From Oxalobacter vibrioformis (GTDB lineage: Bacteria > Pseudomonadota > Gammaproteobacteria > Burkholderiales > Burkholderiaceae_D): 64,000 nt of DNA. Where the stretch lies: NCBI RefSeq assembly GCF_027118995.1, contig NZ_CP098242.1, forward strand, positions 2,023,001-2,087,000, given 5' to 3'. Below, one piece after another: positions 1 through 8,417 of this stretch; position 1 is the stretch's first letter, and each line of letters opens with the position of its first letter. The notes beneath the pieces were generated by a model that was not told the origin of the DNA, ran no database searches, and was given only the letters and a program-made list of their open reading frames with translations. Both the position numbers and the translations under genes were made by a program.

Positions 1-160
1 GGTTGAACTGGATCAGGATATTCCGCCTTTACTTTACCGTGTTGTTGCGGAACTGATGGCTTGGCTTTATCATGTCGAAGCGAGACAGGCGGCAAGACGA
101 TCACCTCCTCCTCCCAAGCTGGATATTCCCAAGGTGGAATCCATTCGCGAGGAAAAATAA
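1..160 (+). CDS. FlhB-like C-terminal domain protein (FhlB/FlhX type), 5' end cut by window
   Basis: Reading from base 2, an open frame of 52 codons ends at the TAA at 158-160. The visible residues include VELDQDIPPLLYRVVAELMA followed by WLYHVEAR, then a proline-rich basic tail. This matches the C-terminal cytoplasmic domain of FlhB/EscU-type export-gate proteins, particularly the short stand-alone FlhB homologue often found beside fliK or fliE in proteobacteria. Such proteins lack the membrane part of FlhB and are thought to help the flagellar export gate switch substrate. The position at the edge of a fli cluster fits. Only the end of the gene is visible, so a full-length FlhB cannot be excluded, although the immediate neighbourhood (fliE, fliF) favours the short form. 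Confidence 0.7.
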   Translation, partial: VELDQDIPPLLYRVVAELMAWLYHVEARQAARRSPPPPKLDIPKVESIREEK

Positions 161-318
161 TTCCAATAAACGTTGTTTCTTCCGTGCATCTTTTGGCATC
201 TTGTATTATTCTAATAGATGTTGATGTGTGGAAATTTTTTTGTTGAAGATATGTGTTTTTGGGGAAATTCTATTGCTGCCCTGATCGCAGAGTGATTGAC
301 TTCAGCTGGAATGAATGA

Positions 319-1080
319 ATGGAAATAAAAGACCCCTCAGCTGATAATCCTGGCCGGTCATTTGAGGAAACGCTGGAAAAGTACCAGGTTTATTCGCCGC
401 TCGAAATCGGCCGGATCCTGAAAGGTATCCAGGCTAACAAGCAGCTGATTCGCATGAGTTTTGTCGGTACGATGGAAACGGTGATTACCAGCGTGCTCAA
501 TGTGGATGTCAAGGCAAGGATGCTGTTACTGGATACGGCACCGGTTCCTGCACAAAACCAGATTGCGCTCAAAAGCAATCTGATCAGTTTTGAAGGGGTT
601 CTTGACCGGATCAAGATTTCTTTTACGACCAACAAGGTGTTTGCGGATACCTATGAGGGGCGGGAGGCTTTGCGCGTACCTTTTCCGGAAAGGCTGGTGC
701 GCCTGCAGCGGCGGGATCATTTCCGTGTCCCGGTTTCAAACAGCACGATTCGTATTCCGGTGGAAGTGAATGGCCATGTCATGCACTCGGTGGGCAATAT
801 CCGGGATTTGAGCCCGAATGGCGCCTGTGTGATTGATGCTTCGATGATGGTGGATAATACGGTGGGCATGGTTTATCGGAATTGCCGCCTTGATCTGCCG
901 GATACTCAGCCTCTGACGGTGACGCTGGAAATTCGCAACTCCCATGAGGTGTCGATGCCGGATACCTCGCACCAGCGGCGCATCGGCTGCCAGTTTGTGG
1001 ATCTTTCTTCGGCAGAATCTGCCCTGATCCAGCGCTATATCACCCGCCTGGAACGCCAGCAGAAAATGCTGACGGGCTGA
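319..1080 (+). CDS. ycgR: YcgR-type flagellar brake protein with PilZ domain (copy 1)
   Basis: 253 residues. The N-terminal ~120 residues resemble the YcgR regulator domain (YSPLEIGRILKGI, then the VITSVLNVD strand region). The C-terminal half is a PilZ domain with the c-di-GMP binding elements RRDHFR (an RxxxR motif, about residue 130) and DLSPNG (D/NxSxxG, about residue 161). Proteins of this family bind c-di-GMP and then slow or bias the flagellar motor at the switch or stator. The gene lies next to a second, related copy and to fliE/fliF, and ends at a good terminator. The start is one of three overlapping ATGs; the last keeps this frame. The ribosome site is weak, so the exact start is uncertain. 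Confidence 0.87.
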   Translation: MEIKDPSADNPGRSFEETLEKYQVYSPLEIGRILKGIQANKQLIRMSFVGTMETVITSVLNVDVKARMLLLDTAPVPAQNQIALKSNLISFEGVLDRIKISFTTNKVFADTYEGREALRVPFPERLVRLQRRDHFRVPVSNSTIRIPVEVNGHVMHSVGNIRDLSPNGACVIDASMMVDNTVGMVYRNCRLDLPDTQPLTVTLEIRNSHEVSMPDTSHQRRIGCQFVDLSSAESALIQRYITRLERQQKMLTG

Positions 1081-1102
1081 CGCAGTATGGAATAAGAAAG
1101 CA

Positions 1103-1126
1103 AGCCGCCTTCAAGGCGGTTTTTTG
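1103..1126 (+). terminator. Rho-independent terminator after first ycgR-like gene
   Basis: The stem CCGCC/GGCGG at 1105-1109 and 1115-1119 has loop TTCAA and is followed directly by six T. It lies 24 bases after the stop codon of the upstream gene. Confidence 0.8.
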
Positions 1127-1236
1127 TCAGGTTCGGACGGGCTGGGCTTTTATGGCGGTTCATGATCTGCTTCGCGATCGGGCGGGATGCGGTTATCATT
1201 ACCTGTTATATTTTCCGTTTATATTGTCCCTGGCTC

Positions 1237-1959
1237 ATGACGTACCACCCTGAACGGTTTCAGATTCATTCCCCAAGCGAGATTGCCTGCATGCTTCGCA
1301 GTATGCAGGACAAGGCCGAACGGCTGAGGATGCGTTTTGCAGATTCGGCAGAAACGGTGATTACCTGTGTGCTGGGGGTGGACCTGAAGAACGGGTGTGT
1401 TTTTCTGGATTGTGCCGCGTCGCCAGCGCAGAACCGGCTTGCACTGCAAAGCCGGGGAATCAGCTTTGAGGCTGTCATCAACCGGGTAAGAATTGCGTTT
1501 CGCGCCAATCGTCTCCGGCAGGCTTCGTTTAACGGCCGTCCGGCATTGGTGATGGAACTGCCGGAGTCTATTGTGCGCTACCAGCGCAGGGAATCTGTTC
1601 GCCATGCGCTCGATCATGCACTGATCCGCATACCGGCCGGTTCTGAAAGGGAGATCACAGCGAATGTGAGGGATATCAGCGTGGGCGGTATGACGCTGAT
1701 TGATGAGGCGGGGGCGATCAGCTACGGGGTGAATGCGCTTTATCAGGGATGTGAGTTGCGGTTGCCGGAGACGCGTCCGGTTATGGTGAATATCCGTTTT
1801 CGCAATATGATGATGGTGCCGGGAAAGCGGGGAGGGCCTGTTTCTCGTATCGGTTGCCAGTTTGCGGACCTGGACGATGCGGAGGCGGTAAAAATCCGGC
1901 GTTTTGTGGCTGATGTTGAACGTCAGCGCCGGATGCGTACTGACAGCGAGGAAGGGTGA
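1237..1959 (+). CDS. ycgR: YcgR-type flagellar brake protein with PilZ domain (copy 2)
   Basis: About 240 residues starting at the ATG at 1237 (MTYHPERFQIHSPSEIACML). The frame is open further upstream, but only this start aligns with the N-terminus of the preceding paralogue (LEKYQVYSPLEIGRILKGI). Shared blocks include ETVIT(S/C)VLGVD, the PilZ RxxxR motif in RRESVR and the DxSxxG motif as DISVGG. Both c-di-GMP contact motifs are therefore intact. The two copies are clearly diverged, so this is an old duplication. The role is expected to be c-di-GMP-dependent braking of the flagellar motor. It has its own terminator downstream, and a terminator separates it from copy 1, so the two are probably transcribed separately. 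Confidence 0.83.
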   Translation: MTYHPERFQIHSPSEIACMLRSMQDKAERLRMRFADSAETVITCVLGVDLKNGCVFLDCAASPAQNRLALQSRGISFEAVINRVRIAFRANRLRQASFNGRPALVMELPESIVRYQRRESVRHALDHALIRIPAGSEREITANVRDISVGGMTLIDEAGAISYGVNALYQGCELRLPETRPVMVNIRFRNMMMVPGKRGGPVSRIGCQFADLDDAEAVKIRRFVADVERQRRMRTDSEEG

Positions 1960-2080
1960 GTATCGTTTTTCCGGGAATCAGGCTTTGGTTTTTTCAGTAA
2001 AGGGGGCGACAGTGCCACTGCCACTGCAACAAGGATACCGATAATGGAAAGATAGCCATACCGCTTCCAGGCGTGTTATG

Positions 2081-2107
2081 AAAAAGCAAAAGCCGCCATT
2101 TTGGCGG
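2081..2107 (-). terminator. Terminator of fliE (minus strand)
   Basis: Read on the minus strand, the stem CCGCC/GGCGG (2103-2107 with 2093-2097) is followed by CTTTTGCTTTTT. It lies 65 bases past the fliE stop codon. Confidence 0.7.
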
Positions 2108-2120
2108 ACAGAAATCTCTC

Positions 2121-2151
2121 AAGGCCGTATGGATAACGGCCTTTTGTTTTT
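2121..2151 (+). terminator. Terminator of second ycgR-like gene (plus strand)
   Basis: AAGGCCGT (2121-2128) pairs with ACGGCCTT (2136-2143) around a 7-base loop and runs into TTTTGTTTTT. Together with the neighbouring minus-strand hairpin it separates the convergent ycgR copy 2 and fliE. Confidence 0.75.
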
Positions 2152-2171
2152 ATGGCGATGGGCTGCAGCGC

Positions 2172-2540
2172 CTAGATCTGCATGCCCATGATTTCCTGGT
2201 AGGCGGAAACGAGGCGGTTTCTGGCTTGAACGGTCGTCTGGAGCGCAATACTGGCTTTTTGCATGGAGATCATGACATCAGACAGCTGCACATCGTCGTT
2301 GCCGAGTGCAAATTGCTCACCCAGTTGTTCAGAATTAACCTGCAGTTCGTTGACGCTGTCCAGGGTGGCCCGAAGCGCAGATGCAAAGTCACTTTTACCG
2401 GTTGCCTGGGTCTTGTCAGTTTCGTTGACCAGTTGATCAGCGATGTTCTGAACCCGGTTGGACGGTGGCGTGACCTGGGACGCTGTGCCCCTGATCTGCT
2501 CCAGCATGGCCTGGATCTGGTTGGTGTTAATTGCCATCAT
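2172..2540 (-). CDS. fliE: Flagellar hook-basal body protein FliE
   Basis: 122 residues. The C-terminal half is typical of FliE: DVMISMQKASIALQTTVQARN, then LVSAYQEIMGMQI at the end. FliE is exported early and forms the junction between the MS ring and the proximal rod in the periplasm. The gene is divergent from fliF, the usual arrangement in enterobacteria and Burkholderiales. Two ATGs follow each other at the start. A GAGG ribosome site about 10 bases upstream serves either. The middle, about residues 40-60, is polar and less conserved. A terminator follows on the same strand. Confidence 0.95.
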   Translation of the reverse strand: MMAINTNQIQAMLEQIRGTASQVTPPSNRVQNIADQLVNETDKTQATGKSDFASALRATLDSVNELQVNSEQLGEQFALGNDDVQLSDVMISMQKASIALQTTVQARNRLVSAYQEIMGMQI

Positions 2541-2815
2541 GTTTTTTATTCCTCAGGATGATTTTCCCGTTTGTGTGTGTTGACCGATTCCGGCTGATTG
2601 GTTCACGGACTGACACACATTAGCCACTTTAGCACTGGATCGGGCGTCCGGAGCACCGATAAAGTGGCAAAAAACCGCTTTATTCAACGGTTTGAAAACG
2701 GGTCTTAAGAAGGACAATTGGTGTTACTCATAATTCCCCTTAATGCGTTTGGCGGGGATGAGAAATAATAAAAAACAACGATTTACCTCACTTACAGTCA
2801 GCCTGGAGGGCGAAG
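2541..2815. promoter_or_regulatory. Divergent fliE/fliF regulatory region with 9-bp inverted repeat
   Basis: This 275-base region must hold the promoters for fliE (leftward) and fliF (rightward). A perfect inverted pair, GCCACTTTA at 2623-2631 and TAAAGTGGC at 2660-2668, places one outward-facing TAAAGTGGC toward each gene. This resembles the start of a sigma-28 -35 box (TAAAG), but no matching GCCGATAA lies 11 bases downstream of either. AT-rich sequence resembling an FlhDC box (AACGG followed by GAAAACGG) lies near 2690. No promoter can be assigned firmly. A purine-rich GGAGG just before 2816 is the fliF ribosome site. Confidence 0.4.
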
Positions 2816-4630
2816 ATGGCAGTAGCGGAAGAACCAGGAGTGTTGGGCAGTATGCCACCAGCGGCGGATGCGCCAGCCAGTGCAGAGACTCAGGCCAGCG
2901 GCATCAGCGCGCGTATCGCGCAGGCGCGGGAGCGTCTTGCCGAGCCTCGTATCCGGAATATTGCGCTAATTGTCGGCATTGCGGTGGTGATCGCCATCAT
3001 GGCCGGTATCTGGACGTGGACCCAGAAAACGGAATACGGGGTCCTGTATTCGGGCTTTGCGGAAAAGGATGGGGGGGCCATCATCTCTACGCTTGAGCAG
3101 ATGCAGATTCCTTACAAGGTGACCAATGGCGGCGGCTCGATCCTTGTGCCTGTTGACATGGTACACGGCCTGCGCCTGAAGCTGGCTTCGGAAGGCCTGC
3201 CAAAGGCAAGCGGCGTTGGCTTTGAGGTGCTGGAAAACCAGAAGATCGGTTCTTCGCAATTTCTGGAGCAGGTCAATTTCCAGCGGGCTTTGGAAGGTGA
3301 GCTTGGCAGGACGATCCAGTCGATGGAAGCGATCCAGAATGCACGCGTACACCTGGCCATGCACAAGGCATCGGTTTTTGTGCGCGATCAGCAAAAACCC
3401 ACCGCCTCGGTGCTGTTGACACTGTATCACGGCCGTTCGCTGGACCGGATGCAGGTTAATGCGATTGTGCACCTGGTGGCAAGCAGTGTGCCGGGACTGA
3501 ATGCCGGCAGTGTGACGGTGGTGGACCAGAATGGTGAGTTGCTTTCCTGGCAGGATAAGGACAAGACGGAAAGCGACAAGATGGATGCCAAGCAGATGCA
3601 GTATGTGCAGGAGTTGCAAAAGAATATCGTCAAGCGGGTTGAGTCCATCCTGGCGCCGGTAGTGGGTGAAAAGAATGTTCGCGCGGAAGCGACGGTTGAG
3701 GTGGATTTTTCCAAGAGTGAGCAGGCTGAGGAGATTTACAAGCCAAACCAGGCGCCAAATACGCCTTCGATTCGCAGCCAGCACAGCACAGAGCAGCAGA
3801 AGATGGCAGCAGACCCTTCCGGTGGCATTCCGGGCGCGGTGACCAATCAGCCGCCTGTACCGCCGACAGCGCCACTGATCCAGGAAAATCCGGGGCAGCA
3901 GCAGACGGCGCCGCCGGGACAGCGTGTCTTTACGCCGGTTGGCCAGGGTAACAGCAATACGCCCCTGGAAGGCAAGAAGGAGTCGGTGATCAATTATGAA
4001 GTGGACAAGACGCTGCGGTATACCCAGAAAGCGGCAATGGGTGAGCTCAAACGCGTCACGGTCGCTGTTGCGGTAAACTACAAGCTGGGCAAGGATGAAG
4101 ACGGCAAGGAAGGGCTGGTGCCGCTGACCGAGGCTGAAAAAGAGGAAGTGGCCGGGCTGGTCAGGGAAGCGATGGGTTACAACGCGCAGCGTGGTGACAG
4201 CCTGTCGGTACTGAATACCCGCTTTGCGCCGCTGGATGATGGCCCGCCGATCTGGAAGCGGCCGGAAACCTACACGGTTGCAAAAGATGTCGGTAAATAT
4301 GTTCTTATTGCGGCGGTTTTCCTCTGGCTGTACATGGCTTTCCTGAAGCCGATGATTTACAAGCTTTCCGGCAGGGAAGAAGCCGACCGGAAGAAGAAGG
4401 AAGCTGAGGAGGCTGCCAAGGCCGAGGCCGAGGCGAAAGCGGCTGATCTGGCTGCCATGCAGAAGAAGGCCGAGGAAGGTGATGTGGATGCGATTGTCCA
4501 GCTTACCGGGGCAGCGGTATCTGAAGCTGAGGAAGCGTATCAGCACCTGCTGGATGTGGCCAGGAATATGGCCCGTGAAAATCCGAAAGCGGTTGCCAAC
4601 ATAATTCTGGAGTGGCTGGGAAATGACTGA
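2816..4630 (+). CDS. fliF: Flagellar MS-ring protein FliF
   Basis: 604 residues, slightly longer than the usual 550-570. A first transmembrane helix lies at about residues 47-68 (IRNIALIVGIAVVIAIMAGI). It is followed by the YscJ/FliF ring-building domain (GVLYSGFAEKDGGAIISTLE) and a long periplasmic region with a proline/glutamine-rich insert at about residues 340-375. A second membrane helix lies at about residues 492-512, with a charged cytoplasmic tail. The extreme C-terminus (NPKAVANIILEWLGND) is the FliG-binding segment. The gene has a GGAGGG ribosome site and overlaps fliG by 8 bases. FliF forms the inner-membrane MS ring on which the export gate and C ring assemble. Confidence 0.97.
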   Translation: MAVAEEPGVLGSMPPAADAPASAETQASGISARIAQARERLAEPRIRNIALIVGIAVVIAIMAGIWTWTQKTEYGVLYSGFAEKDGGAIISTLEQMQIPYKVTNGGGSILVPVDMVHGLRLKLASEGLPKASGVGFEVLENQKIGSSQFLEQVNFQRALEGELGRTIQSMEAIQNARVHLAMHKASVFVRDQQKPTASVLLTLYHGRSLDRMQVNAIVHLVASSVPGLNAGSVTVVDQNGELLSWQDKDKTESDKMDAKQMQYVQELQKNIVKRVESILAPVVGEKNVRAEATVEVDFSKSEQAEEIYKPNQAPNTPSIRSQHSTEQQKMAADPSGGIPGAVTNQPPVPPTAPLIQENPGQQQTAPPGQRVFTPVGQGNSNTPLEGKKESVINYEVDKTLRYTQKAAMGELKRVTVAVAVNYKLGKDEDGKEGLVPLTEAEKEEVAGLVREAMGYNAQRGDSLSVLNTRFAPLDDGPPIWKRPETYTVAKDVGKYVLIAAVFLWLYMAFLKPMIYKLSGREEADRKKKEAEEAAKAEAEAKAADLAAMQKKAEEGDVDAIVQLTGAAVSEAEEAYQHLLDVARNMARENPKAVANIILEWLGND

Positions 4631-5636
4631 TTCAACACCAAGAAAAATGGATGGCGCGGAAAAGAGCGCCATCATGATGCTGGCGCTCGGTGCTGATGAG
4701 GCGGCCGAGGTGATGAAATTCATGGGGCCGCGTGAAGTGCAAAAGCTCGGTGCTGCCATGGCAACGATGAAGGGGGTGCCGGCAGGAGATCTCGAACGGG
4801 TATTGATCGAGTTCATGGCGGAAGCCTCGAAAAACACGGATATTGGTGTTGATACGGATTCGTATATCCGCGATGTGCTGACCAAGGCGCTGGGTGATGA
4901 CAAGGCTGCCGGCCTGATTACCCGTATTTTAGGCGCGCGGGATGAAAGTGGTATTGAAAGCCTGAAGTGGATGGATGGTCAGACGGTGGCTGATCTGATC
5001 AGAAGTGAACATCCGCAGATTGTTGCCACGATCCTTGTGCATCTGGAGCGGGATCATGCCTGTGAGGTGCTGGGATATTTTGCCGAGCGTCTGAGAAATG
5101 ATGTGGTGCTGCGGATTGCGACGTTAGATGGTGTCCAGCCTTCGGCATTGCGTGAATTGAATGATGTGCTGACGAAGCTCTTGACCGGTAACGAGAATAT
5201 GAAGAAGAAACCGATGGGCGGCGTCAGGACGGCGGCAGAGATCCTGAACTTCATGAGCAGCGAATATGAAGGCAGCGTCATGGATCACCTGAGGCAGTAC
5301 GACGAGAAAATGGCGCAGGACATCATGGATGAAATGTTTGTCTTTGACAACATCATCGATATTGATAACCGCGGTATCCAGACGATTCTGCGCGAGGTTC
5401 AGTCCGATACGCTGATTATTGCCCTCAAAGGCACCAGTGAAGAACTGCGTGAGAAATTCTTCAGGAACATGTCGCAGCGTGCGGCTGAAATGATGCGCGA
5501 GGATCTGGACGCGAAAGGACCGGTACGCCTGTCTGAAGTGGAAGGCAACCAGAAGGAAATCCTGACAATTGTACGCCGTCTTGCGGATGAGGGCCAGATT
5601 GTAATAGGTGGTAAGGGAGACGATCAGTTTGTATAA
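4623..5636 (+). CDS. fliG: Flagellar motor switch protein FliG
   Basis: 337 residues, the normal length. The FliF-binding N-terminal domain (KSAIMMLALGADEAAEVMKF), the middle domain with SEHPQIVATILVHL, and the C-terminal motor domain with a charged helix (FRNMSQRAAEMMREDLDAKG) are all visible. FliG sits on the cytoplasmic face of the MS ring, contacts MotA for torque and passes the FliM/CheY-P signal for direction. The start overlaps the end of fliF, which suggests translational coupling. The PilZ proteins upstream in this window are likely to act on FliG or the stator, as YcgR does in enterobacteria. Confidence 0.97.
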   Translation: MTDSTPRKMDGAEKSAIMMLALGADEAAEVMKFMGPREVQKLGAAMATMKGVPAGDLERVLIEFMAEASKNTDIGVDTDSYIRDVLTKALGDDKAAGLITRILGARDESGIESLKWMDGQTVADLIRSEHPQIVATILVHLERDHACEVLGYFAERLRNDVVLRIATLDGVQPSALRELNDVLTKLLTGNENMKKKPMGGVRTAAEILNFMSSEYEGSVMDHLRQYDEKMAQDIMDEMFVFDNIIDIDNRGIQTILREVQSDTLIIALKGTSEELREKFFRNMSQRAAEMMREDLDAKGPVRLSEVEGNQKEILTIVRRLADEGQIVIGGKGDDQFV

Positions 5637-6519
5637 GACGTTGCCAAAAGAGAAGCAGACCGCCTTTCAGCGGTGGGAGATCGCCTCACTTGAGGAAGAG
5701 GCTGCAGAGCGTGCGGCCAAAAAGAAGGTGATTGCTCCTGCTGACCGGGATTTTGGTGCGCCGCTGACACCGGAAGAGGTGGTGGCTGAGCCAGTGGCAG
5801 AAACGATTCCCGAGCAGGATCATCCGCTGCTTGAGGCGGCGGATGAAAAAGGCGACGAGATTGAGCCGACGGTCAGCGAGGCAACGGTTGAGGATGTGCA
5901 TGCCCTGATCGAAGGCATGCGCAAGGAAGCACAGGAAGCCGGGTATCGCGCCGGCCTGGAAGAAGGGCTCGTGAAGGGGCAGGAGGAAGGTCAGGCGCGC
6001 GGATACGAGGAAGGACTTGCCAAAGGGCTCGAGGAAGGGCGCCAAAAGGGCGAGAGTGAAGGATTTGAAAAAGGCTATCGGGAAGGAACAGCGCAGGGTG
6101 ATGATTATATTCGCACCCTGAAAACGGTAGCTGAAAGCTTTGCCGAGGATGTGGCAAGGGCCAATGAAACGATAGCAGAGGATTTGCTGGCACTTTCACT
6201 GGATTTTGCCAAGGCGATGATGAAGACTGCGCTGAAGGTCAAGCCGGAGCTGATGGTGCCGGTGGTAGCTGACGCGGTACGTTACCTGCCCTCGCTGCAA
6301 CAGCCGGCCGTATTGTACCTGAACCCGGAAGATGCGGCGATTGTCAAAAAGGCGATGGGTGAAGAATTGGAGGCTGCCGGGTGGCGGCTGGTGGAAGAAC
6401 AGGTTCCTCGCGGAAGCTGCCGTGTTGAAACGGCCAGCAACCAGATTGACAGTTCGCTGTCAACGCGCTGGCAGCGTTTGTCTGCCAACCTGGGACAAAC
6501 ATCGGACTGGATGGAATAA
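5629..6519 (+). CDS. fliH: Flagellar export ATPase regulator FliH
   Basis: About 296 residues. I favour a TTG start at 5629 ([18 protein letters not shown]): AGGGAG sits 9 bases upstream and the start overlaps the last codons of fliG. A GTG at 5608 is in frame but lacks a ribosome site. The diagnostic element is a run of glycine-spaced repeats at about residues 105-160 ([31 protein letters not shown]), the GxxxG helical stalk of FliH. The C-terminal third matches the FliH/HrpE ATPase-binding domain. FliH binds FliI and FliN and tethers the export ATPase at the base of the motor. An acidic stretch fills about residues 40-95. Confidence 0.92.
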   Translation: MYKTLPKEKQTAFQRWEIASLEEEAAERAAKKKVIAPADRDFGAPLTPEEVVAEPVAETIPEQDHPLLEAADEKGDEIEPTVSEATVEDVHALIEGMRKEAQEAGYRAGLEEGLVKGQEEGQARGYEEGLAKGLEEGRQKGESEGFEKGYREGTAQGDDYIRTLKTVAESFAEDVARANETIAEDLLALSLDFAKAMMKTALKVKPELMVPVVADAVRYLPSLQQPAVLYLNPEDAAIVKKAMGEELEAAGWRLVEEQVPRGSCRVETASNQIDSSLSTRWQRLSANLGQTSDWME

Positions 6520-7928
6520 TGAATACGGTAGCGGCCAATACGGGATTTGCACGCTGGCAGTCATATCTGGATGACTGCCGGGCGCTGTTGCCGCTTGTGG
6601 AGCCGATGCAGGTATCCGGCCGGGTGACCCGGGTGACCGGTCTGGTAATGGAGGCGGTGGGGTTAAAGCTGCCGATCGGCAGTGCCTGCTGGGTGCCGTT
6701 GCCAAGTGGGATGCGAATTGAAGCTGAGGTCGTGGGTTTTGAAGAGGACAAGCTGCTTTTGATGCCGCAAAGTGATGTGGAAGGGATTGTTCCCGGTACC
6801 CGGGTGTTTCCGGTGGAGGCGATGGAAGCGCTGCCGCAGCTGGGCTCGGTAAGCCATCCCCGCAGAAGGCCGACTGATCGGGCCAGGCATTTGCCCGTGG
6901 GTGAAGAGTTGCTGGGCCGCGTGGTGGATGCGACAGGCCGCCCGTTGGATGACCTGGGGCCGCTCAATGCGGCGCATTCGGCCCCGCTGGCGGTGAGGGC
7001 CATGAATCCGCTGGGTCGCGCCCCGATTACAGATATCCTCGATGTGGGTGTCAGGGCGATCAACAGTATGCTTTCTGTCGGGCGGGGTCAGCGTATGGGG
7101 CTTTTTGCCGGTTCGGGCGTTGGCAAGAGTGTGCTGCTTGGCATGATGGCGCGTTATACCAGTGCGGATGTGATTGTGGTGGGCTTAATTGGTGAACGTG
7201 GCCGCGAGGTGAAGGAATTCATTGAGCAGATTCTCGGTGAAGAGGGGTTGAGGCGTTCTGTTGTGGTGGCTGCGCCAGCTGATACCCCGCCGCTGATGCG
7301 TTTGCAGGGCGCGGCGTATACGACAACGATTGCAGAATATTTCCGTGACCAGGGTAAAAGTGTGCTGTTGATCATGGATTCGCTGACACGCTATGCGATG
7401 GCGCAGCGCGAGATTGCGCTGGCAGTGGGTGAGCCGCCGGCAACGAAGGGGTATCCGCCTTCAGTTTTTGCGAAACTCCCTGCACTGGTGGAGCGTGCCG
7501 GTAATGGCAAGGAAGGTGGCGGCTCGATTACCGCCTTTTACACGGTACTTACCGAGGGGGACGACCAGCAGGACCCGATTGCAGATGCCGCGAGGGCGAT
7601 TTTAGACGGTCATATTGTGCTCAATCGTGAGCTGGCCGAGGCAGGGCACTATCCGGCGATTGATATTGAGCAGTCAATCAGCCGCGCCATGCAGAATATT
7701 GCCACGCCGGAGCATCAGCAACTGGCAAGGAAATTAAAGCAGCTGAGCTCGCGTTATTCGCGCAGCCGTGACCTGATCAGTGTGGGCGCCTACAGCGCTG
7801 GCAGCGATCCGGTGCTTGATGAAGCGATTGTACGGCATGACAGGATTGAGGGCTTTTTGCAGCAGGACATCATGGAACGCTCGAATGTGGCGGAAAGCTT
7901 AGAAGAGCTGGCCGGGGTTTTTGAATAG
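6519..7928 (+). CDS. fliI: Flagellum-specific export ATPase FliI
   Basis: 469 residues. The F1-beta-like ATPase core is intact: Walker A GSGVGKS, the catalytic [10 protein letters not shown] segment, Walker [12 protein letters not shown] and the EGDDQQDPI loop. FliI energises loading and unfolding of flagellar export substrates as a hexamer under the export gate, with FliH and FliJ. The start codon overlaps the fliH stop by one base (TAATG), so the genes are coupled. No anomalies are seen in the catalytic motifs. Confidence 0.97.
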   Translation: MNTVAANTGFARWQSYLDDCRALLPLVEPMQVSGRVTRVTGLVMEAVGLKLPIGSACWVPLPSGMRIEAEVVGFEEDKLLLMPQSDVEGIVPGTRVFPVEAMEALPQLGSVSHPRRRPTDRARHLPVGEELLGRVVDATGRPLDDLGPLNAAHSAPLAVRAMNPLGRAPITDILDVGVRAINSMLSVGRGQRMGLFAGSGVGKSVLLGMMARYTSADVIVVGLIGERGREVKEFIEQILGEEGLRRSVVVAAPADTPPLMRLQGAAYTTTIAEYFRDQGKSVLLIMDSLTRYAMAQREIALAVGEPPATKGYPPSVFAKLPALVERAGNGKEGGGSITAFYTVLTEGDDQQDPIADAARAILDGHIVLNRELAEAGHYPAIDIEQSISRAMQNIATPEHQQLARKLKQLSSRYSRSRDLISVGAYSAGSDPVLDEAIVRHDRIEGFLQQDIMERSNVAESLEELAGVFE

Positions 7929-7951
7929 GTCTGGGGAAGGGCGGAGCAGTT

Positions 7952-8401
7952 ATGGTCAAGTCCTCCACGATGGAAACCTTAATCAGCCTGGCAGCAGAGG
8001 AGGTGGAAAAAGCGGCGGTTGTACTGGGACATACGATCAGGGCAGGCGCCGAGGCAGAACAGAAACTGACCCTGCTTTTGCAGTACAGGGAAGATTATAT
8101 GGGACGTTTTGATGAAAACAGAAAGACCGGTCTTTCTGCGAGGGATTACCAGAACTACCATAATTTTATTGACAAGCTGGACGAGGCGATAAGCGGCCAG
8201 CAAAAGGTGGTACAGCAGGCGCAGGAGCGCATTGATGCAGCAAAAGCCGCGTGGCAGGAGTGTGAGAAGAAAAGAGCGTCTTACGAAACCCTGCAAAAAC
8301 GTGCGGAAGTCAGGGAAATGAAGAAAGCCAGCAGGCGGGAACAGAAAGAAGCGGATGAATTCAACAGCAGAAAAGCCCGTATGGCGAAATTAAAGCAGTA
8401 A
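7952..8401 (+). CDS. fliJ: Flagellar export chaperone/ATPase stalk protein FliJ
   Basis: 149 residues, almost entirely predicted coiled coil with many K, E, Q and A residues and no membrane segment, as expected for FliJ. The central GRFDENRKTGLSARDYQNYH region matches the family pattern. FliJ inserts in the centre of the FliI ring, links it to FlhA and recycles chaperones. The gene starts 24 bases after fliI and is followed 17 bases later by fliK. Position and coiled-coil character support the call. Confidence 0.9.
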   Translation: MVKSSTMETLISLAAEEVEKAAVVLGHTIRAGAEAEQKLTLLLQYREDYMGRFDENRKTGLSARDYQNYHNFIDKLDEAISGQQKVVQQAQERIDAAKAAWQECEKKRASYETLQKRAEVREMKKASRREQKEADEFNSRKARMAKLKQ

Positions 8402-8417
8402 TACAGGAGAACGGAAG

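Noticed and set aside
2660..2685. Sigma-54-like element (TGGCA ... GC) upstream of fliF
   Set aside because: The GG-to-GC spacing is 9 instead of 10 bases and the flanks do not match.
2966..4903. 645-codon open frame on the minus strand opposite fliF and fliG
   Set aside because: A long shadow frame caused by GC-rich codon bias of fliF; histidine/arginine/leucine-rich with no domain.
6000..6110. Tandem-repeat-like sequence in fliH
   Set aside because: It encodes the known glycine-spaced repeats of FliH and is not a separate repeat element.
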